64,000 bases of DNA. Source: Paracoccaceae bacterium (GTDB lineage: Bacteria > Pseudomonadota > Alphaproteobacteria > Rhodobacterales > Rhodobacteraceae). The notes under the pieces were generated by a model. It did not search any database. It saw only the letters and a list, made by a program, of their open reading frames with translations, and was not told the origin of the DNA. Location of the stretch: positions 33,471-97,470 of the forward strand of contig CANNIA010000012.1 of the NCBI GenBank assembly GCA_947504705.1, read 5' to 3'. The translations under genes were made by a program, and so were the position numbers. Shown here in pieces: positions 42,182 to 50,251 of the stretch (position 1 is the stretch's first letter; each line of letters opens with the position of its first letter).

Positions 42182-43000
42182 ATGGCCGATTTTTCCTTTG
42201 TCTGGCGACTGATTGCCGATACTTTCCTTGCGATTGCCCGCAACTGGACAGTTGTGTTGCGGATCACCCTGATCCCGCTGCTCTTGCCCTTAGGCATCCT
42301 TGTCGGTTGGTTCACCTGGGCGCTGAAATCGGCCTATCTGGTGCATTACATGCCAAAGCAGGTCGGCGGCGGGAATGAAGTTCCGGTCCTTGCCCTGTCC
42401 CTTGTTCTGATCGCTGCCATCGGAACCCTACCGGTTGCGGTTGCCTGGCACCGGTTTGATCTTCTGGGAGAGCGCCCACGCGCACTTTTGCCCCGGCTTC
42501 ATCCTGGAGCATCGTTCGGCTATTTCGGGCGCAGTCTGCTGCTGGTTTTGATTGCGATCCTGTTCGGAATAGTGCTGCTGTTGCCACTATATCCCTTTAT
42601 CGAGAAAGCCTCGACTGGCGGTTTTTCTTTCACTTACGGAGGCTTGCCCGAACCCCGGACCACCAGGAATTTTGTGCTGAGTGCGGTCTATTTCGCGGCC
42701 CTTGTCAGCCTGCTCATGCGGTGGTCTCTGATCCTTCCGGCCCGCGCGCTTGGGCGCAGCATGACGCTGAAGCAATCGAATGAGGCGGCACTCACCTGTC
42801 TGTCGCTGAAAGGCTACTTCCTTTTGGCACTGTTGCTGCACCTGTTTTCGATCTTGCTGACTTTTCTGCTTGCCGAGCTTGCCACCGGCTACATCGGCCT
42901 TCTTCTGGTGCTGCCTTGCGTTCGTCTGTTCCAGTTCATGTTCAACATCGCCCTTCTGACCCGGCTATATGACCATTGCGTCAAACCGCTGGCCCTGTGA
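42182..43000 (+). CDS. Predicted polytopic membrane protein (paralogue 1)
   Basis: 272 residues. About six hydrophobic segments (near 12-38, 70-88, 110-135, 160-180, 205-225, 235-255). The start is [18 protein letters not shown]. It shares layout and short motifs with the next gene: VAWHRF followed by (D/V)L, three TM segments before a mid-protein loop, and a C-terminal RLYDHC / TLYGHF end. So the two are probably diverged paralogues. No name can be given; it resembles uncharacterised glycerophosphoryl-diester-phosphodiesterase-membrane-like proteins only loosely. Confidence 0.72.
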   Translation: MADFSFVWRLIADTFLAIARNWTVVLRITLIPLLLPLGILVGWFTWALKSAYLVHYMPKQVGGGNEVPVLALSLVLIAAIGTLPVAVAWHRFDLLGERPRALLPRLHPGASFGYFGRSLLLVLIAILFGIVLLLPLYPFIEKASTGGFSFTYGGLPEPRTTRNFVLSAVYFAALVSLLMRWSLILPARALGRSMTLKQSNEAALTCLSLKGYFLLALLLHLFSILLTFLLAELATGYIGLLLVLPCVRLFQFMFNIALLTRLYDHCVKPLAL

Positions 43001-43042
43001 TGATCCTTGCGGGATAGTGAAGACCAACAACAGGAGAAGAAC

Positions 43043-43816
43043 ATGAAGGGTGTGCAGATATTTGTGCATTCGCTGAAGCAGGTGCTGGGCAACCTGCCGG
43101 GCGCAATAAAGGTTTCGGCGCTGCCCTATGGGGTGCAGTTCGTCGTCACCTTCCTATTGACACGGCCGGACCGGATGGCCGCGATGATGAGTGACCCGAT
43201 GGCGATGATGCAGGGAGGACCGTCGATGATTGCCCGGTTGCTGAGCCTTGTCGTCGTGATCGTGACCTCGGTCTGGATGGCGGTTGCGTGGCACCGGTTC
43301 GTCCTGAAGAACGAGATACCTGCGGGCTTTGTCCCGGCTTTCGACCAAAACCGGCTGATCGCCTATTTCGTGCGGGCGTTGCTGATTGGCCTGGTCTGCA
43401 TGGGGCTTGGGATCGTGCTGGGTTTCATCGCCGGGCTTGTTGCCTTCGCTGTAGCCTATGTCACGGGGGCCTACATCATCAGCTTGCTGATCTTCATGGT
43501 GCTGGTCTATTTCCCGATCTTCGTCGTGGGCTATCGGCTTGCCACGGCGTTGCCCGCAATGGCCGTGGATCAGGCGGCATCCTTCACGGCTGGGTGGGAC
43601 GCCACGCGGGGCCAGATTGAGACCTTCATCGGGCTTGGCCTGATCTCGGTCGCGGCAATGTTCGCAAGCGCGATTGTCGGGTTGTACATCCTTGGCGGGA
43701 TCATGCCGCTGTTCATCCTGTGGACCCTTGCTTTCAACTGGTTTGCAACCATGGTCGGCCTGTCGATCCTGACCACGCTTTACGGCCACTTCATCGAAAA
43801 GCGTCCGCTGGTCTGA
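43043..43816 (+). CDS. Predicted polytopic membrane protein (paralogue 2)
   Basis: 257 residues from the ATG at 43043 with AACAGGAG upstream. About five or six membrane segments, including a Met-rich loop (MAAMMSDPMAMMQGG, about 45-60). It carries the VAWHRFVLKNE motif also present in paralogue 1 ([11 protein letters not shown]) and lies 42 bp downstream of it. ilvA begins 26 bp after this gene, so the three may be cotranscribed. Unknown function. Confidence 0.72.
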   Translation: MKGVQIFVHSLKQVLGNLPGAIKVSALPYGVQFVVTFLLTRPDRMAAMMSDPMAMMQGGPSMIARLLSLVVVIVTSVWMAVAWHRFVLKNEIPAGFVPAFDQNRLIAYFVRALLIGLVCMGLGIVLGFIAGLVAFAVAYVTGAYIISLLIFMVLVYFPIFVVGYRLATALPAMAVDQAASFTAGWDATRGQIETFIGLGLISVAAMFASAIVGLYILGGIMPLFILWTLAFNWFATMVGLSILTTLYGHFIEKRPLV

Positions 43817-43842
43817 TCTTGCGGTTTGGGGCGGGATCGGCC

Positions 43843-45102
43843 ATGCCAAAGGGCATGAGTGATTTTCCCGCCTCTGCCCGATCCGCCACCCTTGCGCTGC
43901 GAGAGCTGTTTTCCGAAACGCCCTTGCAGCGCAACGACCATCTTTCGGCCCGGTATGGGGCCGAGGTTTACCTGAAACGCGAAGACCTGACCCCGGTGCG
44001 CAGCTACAAGCTGCGGGGGGCGTTCAACGCAATGCGCAAGATGCGGGCGTCGCAGCCGGATCAGGCGCATTTTGTCTGCGCGAGTGCCGGGAACCATGCC
44101 CAGGGCGTGGCCTTTGCCTGCCGTCATTTCGGGGTGCATGGCACGATCTTCATGCCGGTGACGACGCCGCAGCAAAAGATCGACAAGACCCGGATGTTTG
44201 GTGGTTCGGATGTGACCATCGAACTGGTGGGCGACTATTTCGACCAGACTTTGTCCTCGGCCCAGGCCTATTGCGTGGCCGAAAGGGCGCATTTCCTGTC
44301 GCCCTTTGACGATGCGGATGTGATCGAAGGCCAAGCCTCGGTCGCGGTGGAGTTGCTGGACCAGCTGGGCCGCGCGCCGGATCTGGTGATCCTGCCGGTG
44401 GGGGGCGGGGGGCTGGCCTCGGGCGTGACGCGGTTCCTGTGCGAGGTGGCCACGGCGAGTGATTTCCGGTTTGTCGAACCGGCGGGCGGGGCAAGCCTTG
44501 CCGCGGCATTGGAGGCGGGGGGGCCGGTCAAGCTGAACCGGATCAACTCTTTCGTCGATGGCGCGGCGGTGGCGCGGGTTGGGGATACGACGTTCGGAAT
44601 GTTGTCCTGGGTAGACCGCAAAAATGTTCTGCTGGCGCCCGAAGACCGGATCTGCGTGACGATGCTGGAGATGCTGAACGTCGAGGGCATCGTGCTGGAA
44701 CCCGCAGGGGCGCTGTCGGTCGATGTGCTGCCGGAGCTGGCGGATGTGATCCGGGGCAAGACGGTGGTCTGCGTAACCTCGGGCGGGAATTTCGACTTTG
44801 AACGCCTGCCGGAAGTGAAGGAACGCGCCCAGCGCTATTCCGGGCTGAAGAAGTATTTCATCCTGCGGATGCCGCAGCGCCCCGGTGCCTTGCGTGAGTT
44901 TCTGGCCATGCTGGGGCCGGGCGACGATATCAGCCGGTTTGAATACCTGAAGAAGTCGGCCCGCAACTTCGGCTCGGTCCTGATCGGGATCGAGACGCGC
45001 GAGGCGGGCGGCTTTGCCCGGTTCACCGCCAGCATGGATGCGGCGGGTCTGGCTTTCCGCGACATCACCCATGACGAGGCGCTGTCGGAATTCCTGATCT
45101 AG
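43843..45102 (+). CDS. ilvA: Threonine ammonia-lyase
   Basis: 419 residues. PLP Lys in VRSYKLRGAFNAM (about residue 54), SAGNHAQGVAF, the glycine loop PVGGGGLASG, and a C-terminal ACT-like regulatory domain (KYFILRMPQRPGALREFLAML, about 340-419). It deaminates threonine to 2-oxobutyrate, the first step to isoleucine. One regulatory domain rather than two matches the shorter biosynthetic form. Start 43843 preferred (GGGGCGGGA upstream); 43855 is possible. The 3' end overlaps the convergent Hpt gene by 4 bp. Confidence 0.93.
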   Translation: MPKGMSDFPASARSATLALRELFSETPLQRNDHLSARYGAEVYLKREDLTPVRSYKLRGAFNAMRKMRASQPDQAHFVCASAGNHAQGVAFACRHFGVHGTIFMPVTTPQQKIDKTRMFGGSDVTIELVGDYFDQTLSSAQAYCVAERAHFLSPFDDADVIEGQASVAVELLDQLGRAPDLVILPVGGGGLASGVTRFLCEVATASDFRFVEPAGGASLAAALEAGGPVKLNRINSFVDGAAVARVGDTTFGMLSWVDRKNVLLAPEDRICVTMLEMLNVEGIVLEPAGALSVDVLPELADVIRGKTVVCVTSGGNFDFERLPEVKERAQRYSGLKKYFILRMPQRPGALREFLAMLGPGDDISRFEYLKKSARNFGSVLIGIETREAGGFARFTASMDAAGLAFRDITHDEALSEFLI

Positions 45103-45431
45103 GCCGCGTTGCCCTGGGCCAGCCCGCCCATCAGCTGGGCGCGTGAGTGATGGTAGACATTGGCGACCCTTTCAGTGTCGACATCGGCACCCTGGCCTGC
45201 CGCTGCCATACGCTCTCCCTCCTGGCAAAGGGCCGCCAGTTCGGCGAGGCCGAGGTTCAGCGCGCTGCCTTTTAGGAAATGCAGCTGCGCCTCGACAGCA
45301 TCGGCTGTCAGACCCTGAACCATCGTCTGTACCGCCTGATCCGCCTCTTCCAGGAACATGTCGGCGACTTCGGCAAAGCCGTCGAGGCCGATTTCATCCT
45401 GCAATTCCTTTACCCGTTTCCAGTCGATCAT
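45099..45431 (-). CDS. Hpt-domain phosphotransfer protein
   Basis: 110 residues. Four-helix Hpt domain with the phospho-accepting His in QLHFLKGSALNLG (about residue 51) and helix AELAALCQEGERMAA. Starts MIDWKRVKELQDEIG. It carries phosphate between a hybrid sensor kinase and a response regulator; the divergent RR-PP2C gene at 45618 is the obvious partner. No histidine kinase is in the window. Confidence 0.88.
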   Translation of the reverse strand: MIDWKRVKELQDEIGLDGFAEVADMFLEEADQAVQTMVQGLTADAVEAQLHFLKGSALNLGLAELAALCQEGERMAAAGQGADVDTERVANVYHHSRAQLMGGLAQGNAA

Positions 45432-45617
45432 TGCCCCACGCCCCTTGCTACCCGACCGGCACAATGGCTCCGGCAGACTTAACAAATCGTAGGCGCGGCC
45501 CTGCAAAACACATTCAATTTTAGCGTTCACGCGCCGTTAAGGGGCCGGGGTCAAGGTGGGCGGACCGGAGCTAGGAATGCCGACGTGCTTGCCAGCCAGA
45601 TGATCGAGGAAACCCCC

Positions 45618-46913
45618 ATGCCCGCGCCTGCAAAGCCGCGTCACGTGCTGGTGGTCGATGACAGCCGGGCACAGCGGCATGTGGTTTCGATGCAGCTGCG
45701 CCGCTGGGGCTATGAGGTTTCTGAGTCCGAAGACGCCGCCGCCGCCCTGCGGGTCTGCGCTGGCGCGGAGGTTGATATCATCATCAGCGACTGGATGATG
45801 CCGGGGATGACCGGTCTGGAATTCTGCCGCAAGTTCAGGGCTTTGGGGCATGAACGATACGGGTATTTCGTCCTTCTCACGTCGAAGTCGGAAAAGACCG
45901 AAGTGGCCGATGGGCTGGAAGCCGGGGCCGATGATTTTTTGACCAAGCCGGTCTCAAGTGGTGAACTGCGCGCCCGGCTGCGGGCCGGGGAACGGATGCT
46001 GGCCATGCAGGCCGAACTTTTGGCCAAGAACCAGCTGATTGCCCACACGCTGGGCGAATTGCAGGCTTTGTATGATTCGCTGGACCGCGACCTGATCGAG
46101 GCGCGAAAGTTGCAGCAGACCCTGATCCGCGACCGGGAACGCGACTACGGCTGGGCCAAGGTCGCGCTGATGCTGCGCAATTCGGGGCGGGTCGGGGGTG
46201 ATCTTGTCGGCAGCTTTCAGGCCGATGACCGCCGGGTCGTGGCCTATTCGATTGACGTGTCGGGCCACGGCGTCGCTTCGGCGATGATGACGGCCCGGCT
46301 GGCGGGGTTTCTAACCGGGTCCTCCCCGGATCAGAACCTTGCCTTTGGCAAGATGACCGACGGGTCACAGGCTTTGCTGCCGCCCGATCAGGTCGCCGAA
46401 CGGTTCAATCGGCTGATGCTGGAGGAGATACAGGCCGAACAGTATTTCACCATGGCCTTCGCCAGTTTCGACCGTGAAACCGGCATGCTTAGCCTGGTGC
46501 AGGCCGGCCACCCGCACCCCGTTCTAATCCGCAGCGATGGCGAACAGATCAACCTTGGCAATGGCGGCTTGCCCATCGGTCTGATCCCGGATGCACCCTA
46601 TGAATGCGTTCAGGTCAAGGTCGAACCGGGCGACAGGCTCGTGCTTGTTTCGGACGGGCTGACCGAATGCCCGATGCCCGATGGCAGCGATTTTGGGAAT
46701 GAGGGGCTTTTTGACAGCCTAGCCCGCTCATCCGGGCTTTCCGGGTCGGAGGTGCTGGAAGCGTTGGTCTGGGATCTGGGCCGATCTTCGCAGTTGGACG
46801 GTTTCCCCGATGATGTCTCGGGCGTGGTCTTCGACCTAGTTCGACAGGAAGCGGGCCAGCATGCTCCGGTCGCCGGGATTGCCCAGCCGGGCAAGCGCCT
46901 CTTCGACTGGTAG
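45618..46913 (+). CDS. Response regulator fused to PP2C-type (SpoIIE/RsbU) phosphatase
   Basis: 431 residues. N-terminal receiver (VLVVDDSRAQRHVVS, phospho-Asp in DIIISDWMMPGMTG, Lys in FLTKPVSS), a coiled-coil linker (about 128-175), then a PP2C/SpoIIE domain: GRVGGDLVGSF, YSIDVSGHGVASAMMTARLA, LVLVSDGLTE and DDVSGVVFDLV with the metal Asps. In the RsbU-type pathway such a phosphatase dephosphorylates an anti-sigma antagonist. ATG 45618 with CGAGGAA upstream. Its 3' end overlaps the convergent Nudix gene by 78 bp. Confidence 0.92.
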   Translation: MPAPAKPRHVLVVDDSRAQRHVVSMQLRRWGYEVSESEDAAAALRVCAGAEVDIIISDWMMPGMTGLEFCRKFRALGHERYGYFVLLTSKSEKTEVADGLEAGADDFLTKPVSSGELRARLRAGERMLAMQAELLAKNQLIAHTLGELQALYDSLDRDLIEARKLQQTLIRDRERDYGWAKVALMLRNSGRVGGDLVGSFQADDRRVVAYSIDVSGHGVASAMMTARLAGFLTGSSPDQNLAFGKMTDGSQALLPPDQVAERFNRLMLEEIQAEQYFTMAFASFDRETGMLSLVQAGHPHPVLIRSDGEQINLGNGGLPIGLIPDAPYECVQVKVEPGDRLVLVSDGLTECPMPDGSDFGNEGLFDSLARSSGLSGSEVLEALVWDLGRSSQLDGFPDDVSGVVFDLVRQEAGQHAPVAGIAQPGKRLFDW

Positions 46914-47276
46914 CCACACTGCCGCATGCCCCGCTTCGGTCGGCGGACCCAGACGGCGCACGGGGCGGGCGAGGAAGACAGTGCACAGCTTCTCCGCCCA
47001 AAGGTCATATTCCGGCATGTAGGTGAACCGCCGGAACACCCCAAGCTGACGGGTGACAGCGATGCGCCAGCCGGTTTCCTCCATCACTTCGCGATGCAGC
47101 GCGGGGATCGGCTGTTCCCCCTTGTCGATGCCGCCGCCGGGCAGTTGAAACTCGGGCACCGGGGCGGATTGAAGCGTCACCAGCACATGATCGCCAAGTG
47201 CCAGGATCGCATAGACCCCCGGGCGTCGGGTATAGTTTTGGCCGGTTTTCACCGCTTCGCCATAGCGTCGGATCAT
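46836..47276 (-). CDS. Nudix hydrolase
   Basis: 146 residues. Complete Nudix box GGGIDKGEQPIPALHREVME-ETGW (Gx5Ex7REVxEExGW) near 48-71. ATG at 47276 with AAGGGG upstream; GTG 47282 is an alternative. It hydrolyses a nucleoside diphosphate linked to another group; substrate unknown. It overlaps the RR-PP2C coding end by 78 bp on the opposite strand, so the last 26 codons of each are double-coding. Confidence 0.87.
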   Translation of the reverse strand: MIRRYGEAVKTGQNYTRRPGVYAILALGDHVLVTLQSAPVPEFQLPGGGIDKGEQPIPALHREVMEETGWRIAVTRQLGVFRRFTYMPEYDLWAEKLCTVFLARPVRRLGPPTEAGHAAVWLPVEEALARLGNPGDRSMLARFLSN

Positions 47277-47351
47277 TTTCACCCCTTGGACCAGCGGTTG
47301 CTCTGACTATATAGCCGCGATATGCCAATAATGGCAGCATCAGGAAAATCC

Positions 47352-48338
47352 ATGACCATCGCCACGAAACTCGCCTGGGACGATACCGTCCTGCCCTTCC
47401 AGCTTGACGCCTCGGGCATCCGTGGCCGCGTGGCACGTCTTGATGGCGTGCTGGATCAGGTCTTGAAGCAGCATGCCTATCCGTCGGTGATCGAGGCATT
47501 GGTGGCCGAGATGGCGGTTCTGACTGCGCTCATTGGCCAGACGATCAAACTGCGCTGGAAACTGTCGCTGCAGGTGCGCGGCAAGGGTGCGGCGCGGCTG
47601 ATCGCGACGGATTACTATGGCCCGACAGATGATGGCCAGCCCGCCCGCATCCGGGGCTATGCCAGCTATGATGCCGAACGGCTGGACCTGAACGCCAGCC
47701 CGTTCAGCCAGATCGGCGAGGGGTATTTCGCCGTCATGCTGGATCAGGGCGAAGGCATGGTGCCCTATCAGGGGTTCACGCCCATCGCCGGGGGCAGCCT
47801 GTCGTCTTGCGCCGAAACCTATTTTGCCCAGTCCGAGCAGATCCCGACCCGCTTCCAGCTGGCCTTTGGCGAAAGCGCGGAACCCGGTCGCCCGATGCGG
47901 TGGCGCGCCGGGGGCGTTATGCTGCAACATATGCCTGCCGTGGGTGGGGTGGCGGCTGATCAGGGCAGCGGTGAAGGTGGCCTCTTGACCCATGCCGATA
48001 TTCTGGGCGGGGCGGAGTCGGAAGACTGGAACCGGGTGAATATTCTTTTGGACACGGTGGAGGAGCTGGAGATGATCGGGCCCTCGGTCACGCCCGCCGA
48101 CCTGCTGGTGCGGCTGTTCCATGAGGAAAGCCCGCGCGTCTTTGACGCACAGCCAGTGCGGTTCGGCTGCTCTTGTTCGGAAGACAAGGTGCGGCAAACG
48201 ATGTCGATCTACAGCCAGAAGGACATCGCCACGATGACGACCGAGGCTGGGATCGTCACCGCCGACTGCCAGTTCTGCGGCGCGCATTACGAGATGGACC
48301 CCAAGACCCTGGGCTTCGAAGGGAAACCGACAGAATGA
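47352..48338 (+). CDS. hslO: Hsp33 redox-regulated chaperone
   Basis: 328 residues. N-terminal Hsp33 domain, including the YFAQSEQIPTRFQLAF region, and C-terminal zinc-binding redox switch FGCSCSEDKV and ADCQFCGAHYEM (C-x-C and C-x2-C). Oxidation releases zinc and activates holdase activity in the cytoplasm. The ATG at 47352 has AGGAAAA upstream. The stop overlaps the next start (ATGA). First gene of the hslO-Nudix-cca block. Confidence 0.94.
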   Translation: MTIATKLAWDDTVLPFQLDASGIRGRVARLDGVLDQVLKQHAYPSVIEALVAEMAVLTALIGQTIKLRWKLSLQVRGKGAARLIATDYYGPTDDGQPARIRGYASYDAERLDLNASPFSQIGEGYFAVMLDQGEGMVPYQGFTPIAGGSLSSCAETYFAQSEQIPTRFQLAFGESAEPGRPMRWRAGGVMLQHMPAVGGVAADQGSGEGGLLTHADILGGAESEDWNRVNILLDTVEELEMIGPSVTPADLLVRLFHEESPRVFDAQPVRFGCSCSEDKVRQTMSIYSQKDIATMTTEAGIVTADCQFCGAHYEMDPKTLGFEGKPTE

Positions 48339-48934
48339 CCGACCCGGTCGAGGCGAGGCTGCGCCGCGCGCTCGACCGGCCCTCGGGGCCATCGTCGGAC
48401 TTCGATCTGAACCCGGCGATCCGGCCGGCGGCGGGTAAACCTTTGCGTCCAGCGGCGGTGCTGGTGCCGGTCTGGCTGCGGCCGGAAGGGGCGGTTCTGG
48501 TCCTGACCAAACGCGCCTCGCATCTCAAGCACCACCCCGGCCAGATAGCCTTTCCCGGCGGCAAGGTCGATGCATCGGACGCCAGCCCGATGGATGCCGC
48601 GCTGCGCGAGGCACAGGAGGAGATCGGGCTTGATCCCGCACGCGTGCAGGTGATCGGCACCTTGCCCGTCCATGAAACCGTGACCGGTTTCGCGATGACC
48701 CCGTTCGTCGGCCTGATGCGGGGACCGTTCACTCCGGTGCCAGAGGCGGGCGAGGTGGAAGAGGTCTTCACTGTGCCCATGTCTCACGTCCTGACCCCGG
48801 CCCGTTTTGCCATCGAAGGCCGGGTCTGGATGGGCACAAGGCGGCGCTATTATGCTGTGCCCTATGGCCCCTATTACATCTGGGGAGCGACCGCGCGCAT
48901 TCTGCGGGGGTTGGCGGAAAGGGCGGCGGAATGA
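48335..48934 (+). CDS. Nudix CoA pyrophosphatase-type hydrolase
   Basis: 199 residues. The CoA-Nudix (NudL) signature is visible: LTKRASHLKHHPGQIAFPGG (UPF0035 region) directly before the Nudix box GGKVDASDASPMDAALREAQ-EEIGLD. Splits CoA to 3',5'-ADP and phosphopantetheine in the family. ATGA overlaps on both sides: with hslO before and with cca after, so the three genes are translationally coupled. Confidence 0.88.
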   Translation: MTDPVEARLRRALDRPSGPSSDFDLNPAIRPAAGKPLRPAAVLVPVWLRPEGAVLVLTKRASHLKHHPGQIAFPGGKVDASDASPMDAALREAQEEIGLDPARVQVIGTLPVHETVTGFAMTPFVGLMRGPFTPVPEAGEVEEVFTVPMSHVLTPARFAIEGRVWMGTRRRYYAVPYGPYYIWGATARILRGLAERAAE

Positions 48935-50079
48935 GGGTGGGGGGCGACTGGCTGACGCATCCCGGCACGCAGGCGCTTTGCACGGCGCTGGTGGCGGCGA
49001 GCTATCGCGCGCTGTTCGTCGGCGGCTGCGTGCGCAATGCCATTCTGGGCGAACCGGTGGCGGATGTGGACCTTACGACCGATGCCCGGCCCGAAGCGGT
49101 GACGAAACTTGCCGAAGCGGCGGGGTTCAAGGTGGTGCCCACCGGCATTGATCATGGCACGGTCACGGTGATCGCCGGGGGCAAGCCGCATGAGGTGACG
49201 ACCTTTCGCCGCGATGTCGAAACCGATGGGCGGCGGGCGGTGGTGGCGTTCTCGACCCTGATCGAGGAGGACGCCCAGCGCCGCGACCTGACGATGAACG
49301 CGCTTTATGCCGATGCTGACGGTCAGGTGATCGACCCCTTGGGCGGCCTGCCCGATACGCTGGCCCGCCGGGTGCGGTTCGTCGGCGACCCCGAAACCCG
49401 CATCCGCGAGGATTACCTTCGCATCCTGCGGTTCTTCCGGTTTCACGCGGCCTATGGCGATCCGACAGGCGGGCTTGATGCCGAAGGTCTTGCCGCCTGT
49501 GCCGCGCTGGCCGATGGCATGACCCATGTCTCGCGCGAAAGGATCGGGGCCGAGATGCGCAAGCTTCTGACCGCCCCCGACCCGGCCCCTGCCGTCGCCG
49601 CCATGGCACAATCGGGCGTGCTGGCGCATGTCCTGCCGGGGGCGGATACCCGCGCTTTGGCCCCGCTGGTGCATCTGGAGGGCGACCTACCGCCCAAATG
49701 GCTGCGTCGTCTGGCGGTGTTGGGGGGCGAGGTCGAAGGCTTGCGCTTGTCCCGTCAGGAAGACGCCGACCTTGGCCGCATCCGCGACCTTCTTGGCGCG
49801 CCCCATGGTTCCGCGCCTTTGGGGTGGCTTCTGGGGGCAGAGCTTTCCGAAGACACGCTTCTCGCCCGCGCGGCCACTCTGGAAACCCCGCTGCCCCCGC
49901 ATTGGCGGGCCGAAGTCACACGCGGGGCGGCGGCAAGCTTTCCGGTCACCGCTGCCGACCTGATGCCCGCCCTGCAAGGCCCCGCCCTTGGGGCGCGGCT
50001 GAAAGCCTTGCAGGACCGTTGGTTGCGGTCCGATTTGCGGCTGGACAAGCCCGGTTTGCTGCAGGGCAGCGACGATTGA
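48931..50079 (+). CDS. cca: CCA tRNA nucleotidyltransferase (class II poly(A)/CCA fold)
   Basis: 382 residues. Nucleotidyltransferase head: FVGGCVRNAILG, DVDLTTDARPE (catalytic Asp pair), GIDHGTVTV, RRDLTMNAL and the neck motif REDYLRILRFFRF. It adds or repairs the 3' CCA of tRNA. The C-terminal part (from about 240) is variable and lacks an HD domain. Start coupled to the upstream Nudix stop. The tRNA-Val in this window encodes its CCA, so the enzyme would serve mainly repair there. Confidence 0.93.
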   Translation: MRVGGDWLTHPGTQALCTALVAASYRALFVGGCVRNAILGEPVADVDLTTDARPEAVTKLAEAAGFKVVPTGIDHGTVTVIAGGKPHEVTTFRRDVETDGRRAVVAFSTLIEEDAQRRDLTMNALYADADGQVIDPLGGLPDTLARRVRFVGDPETRIREDYLRILRFFRFHAAYGDPTGGLDAEGLAACAALADGMTHVSRERIGAEMRKLLTAPDPAPAVAAMAQSGVLAHVLPGADTRALAPLVHLEGDLPPKWLRRLAVLGGEVEGLRLSRQEDADLGRIRDLLGAPHGSAPLGWLLGAELSEDTLLARAATLETPLPPHWRAEVTRGAAASFPVTAADLMPALQGPALGARLKALQDRWLRSDLRLDKPGLLQGSDD

Positions 50080-50140
50080 GGGGTGACAATTCCGCGACCT
50101 TCAGCTAACACACTGTCACGAGCAATCGAGGAGCGCGGCA

Positions 50141-50173
50141 TGGAACACGGGATCACCTTCAGTCTGGCCTGAG
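50141..50173 (+). CDS. Putative 10-residue leader ORF (MEHGITFSLA)
   Basis: An ATG with a strong SD (GAGGAG, 7 nt upstream) starts a 10-codon frame ending in TGA, 78 bp before the ABC exporter start. It lies between cca and the ABC genes. The following 80 bp contain possible base-pairing between GGGCGGTCC and GGGACCCGCC. It could be a translational leader; no regulatory amino acid run is seen. Low confidence. Confidence 0.3.
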
Positions 50174-50251
50174 CCGACCGATCCCGTCCGGGCGGTCCGC
50201 AAGGGACCCGCCTTCACCCATCCCCGCACTAGTTTTCGCAGGCTTCCTCTC

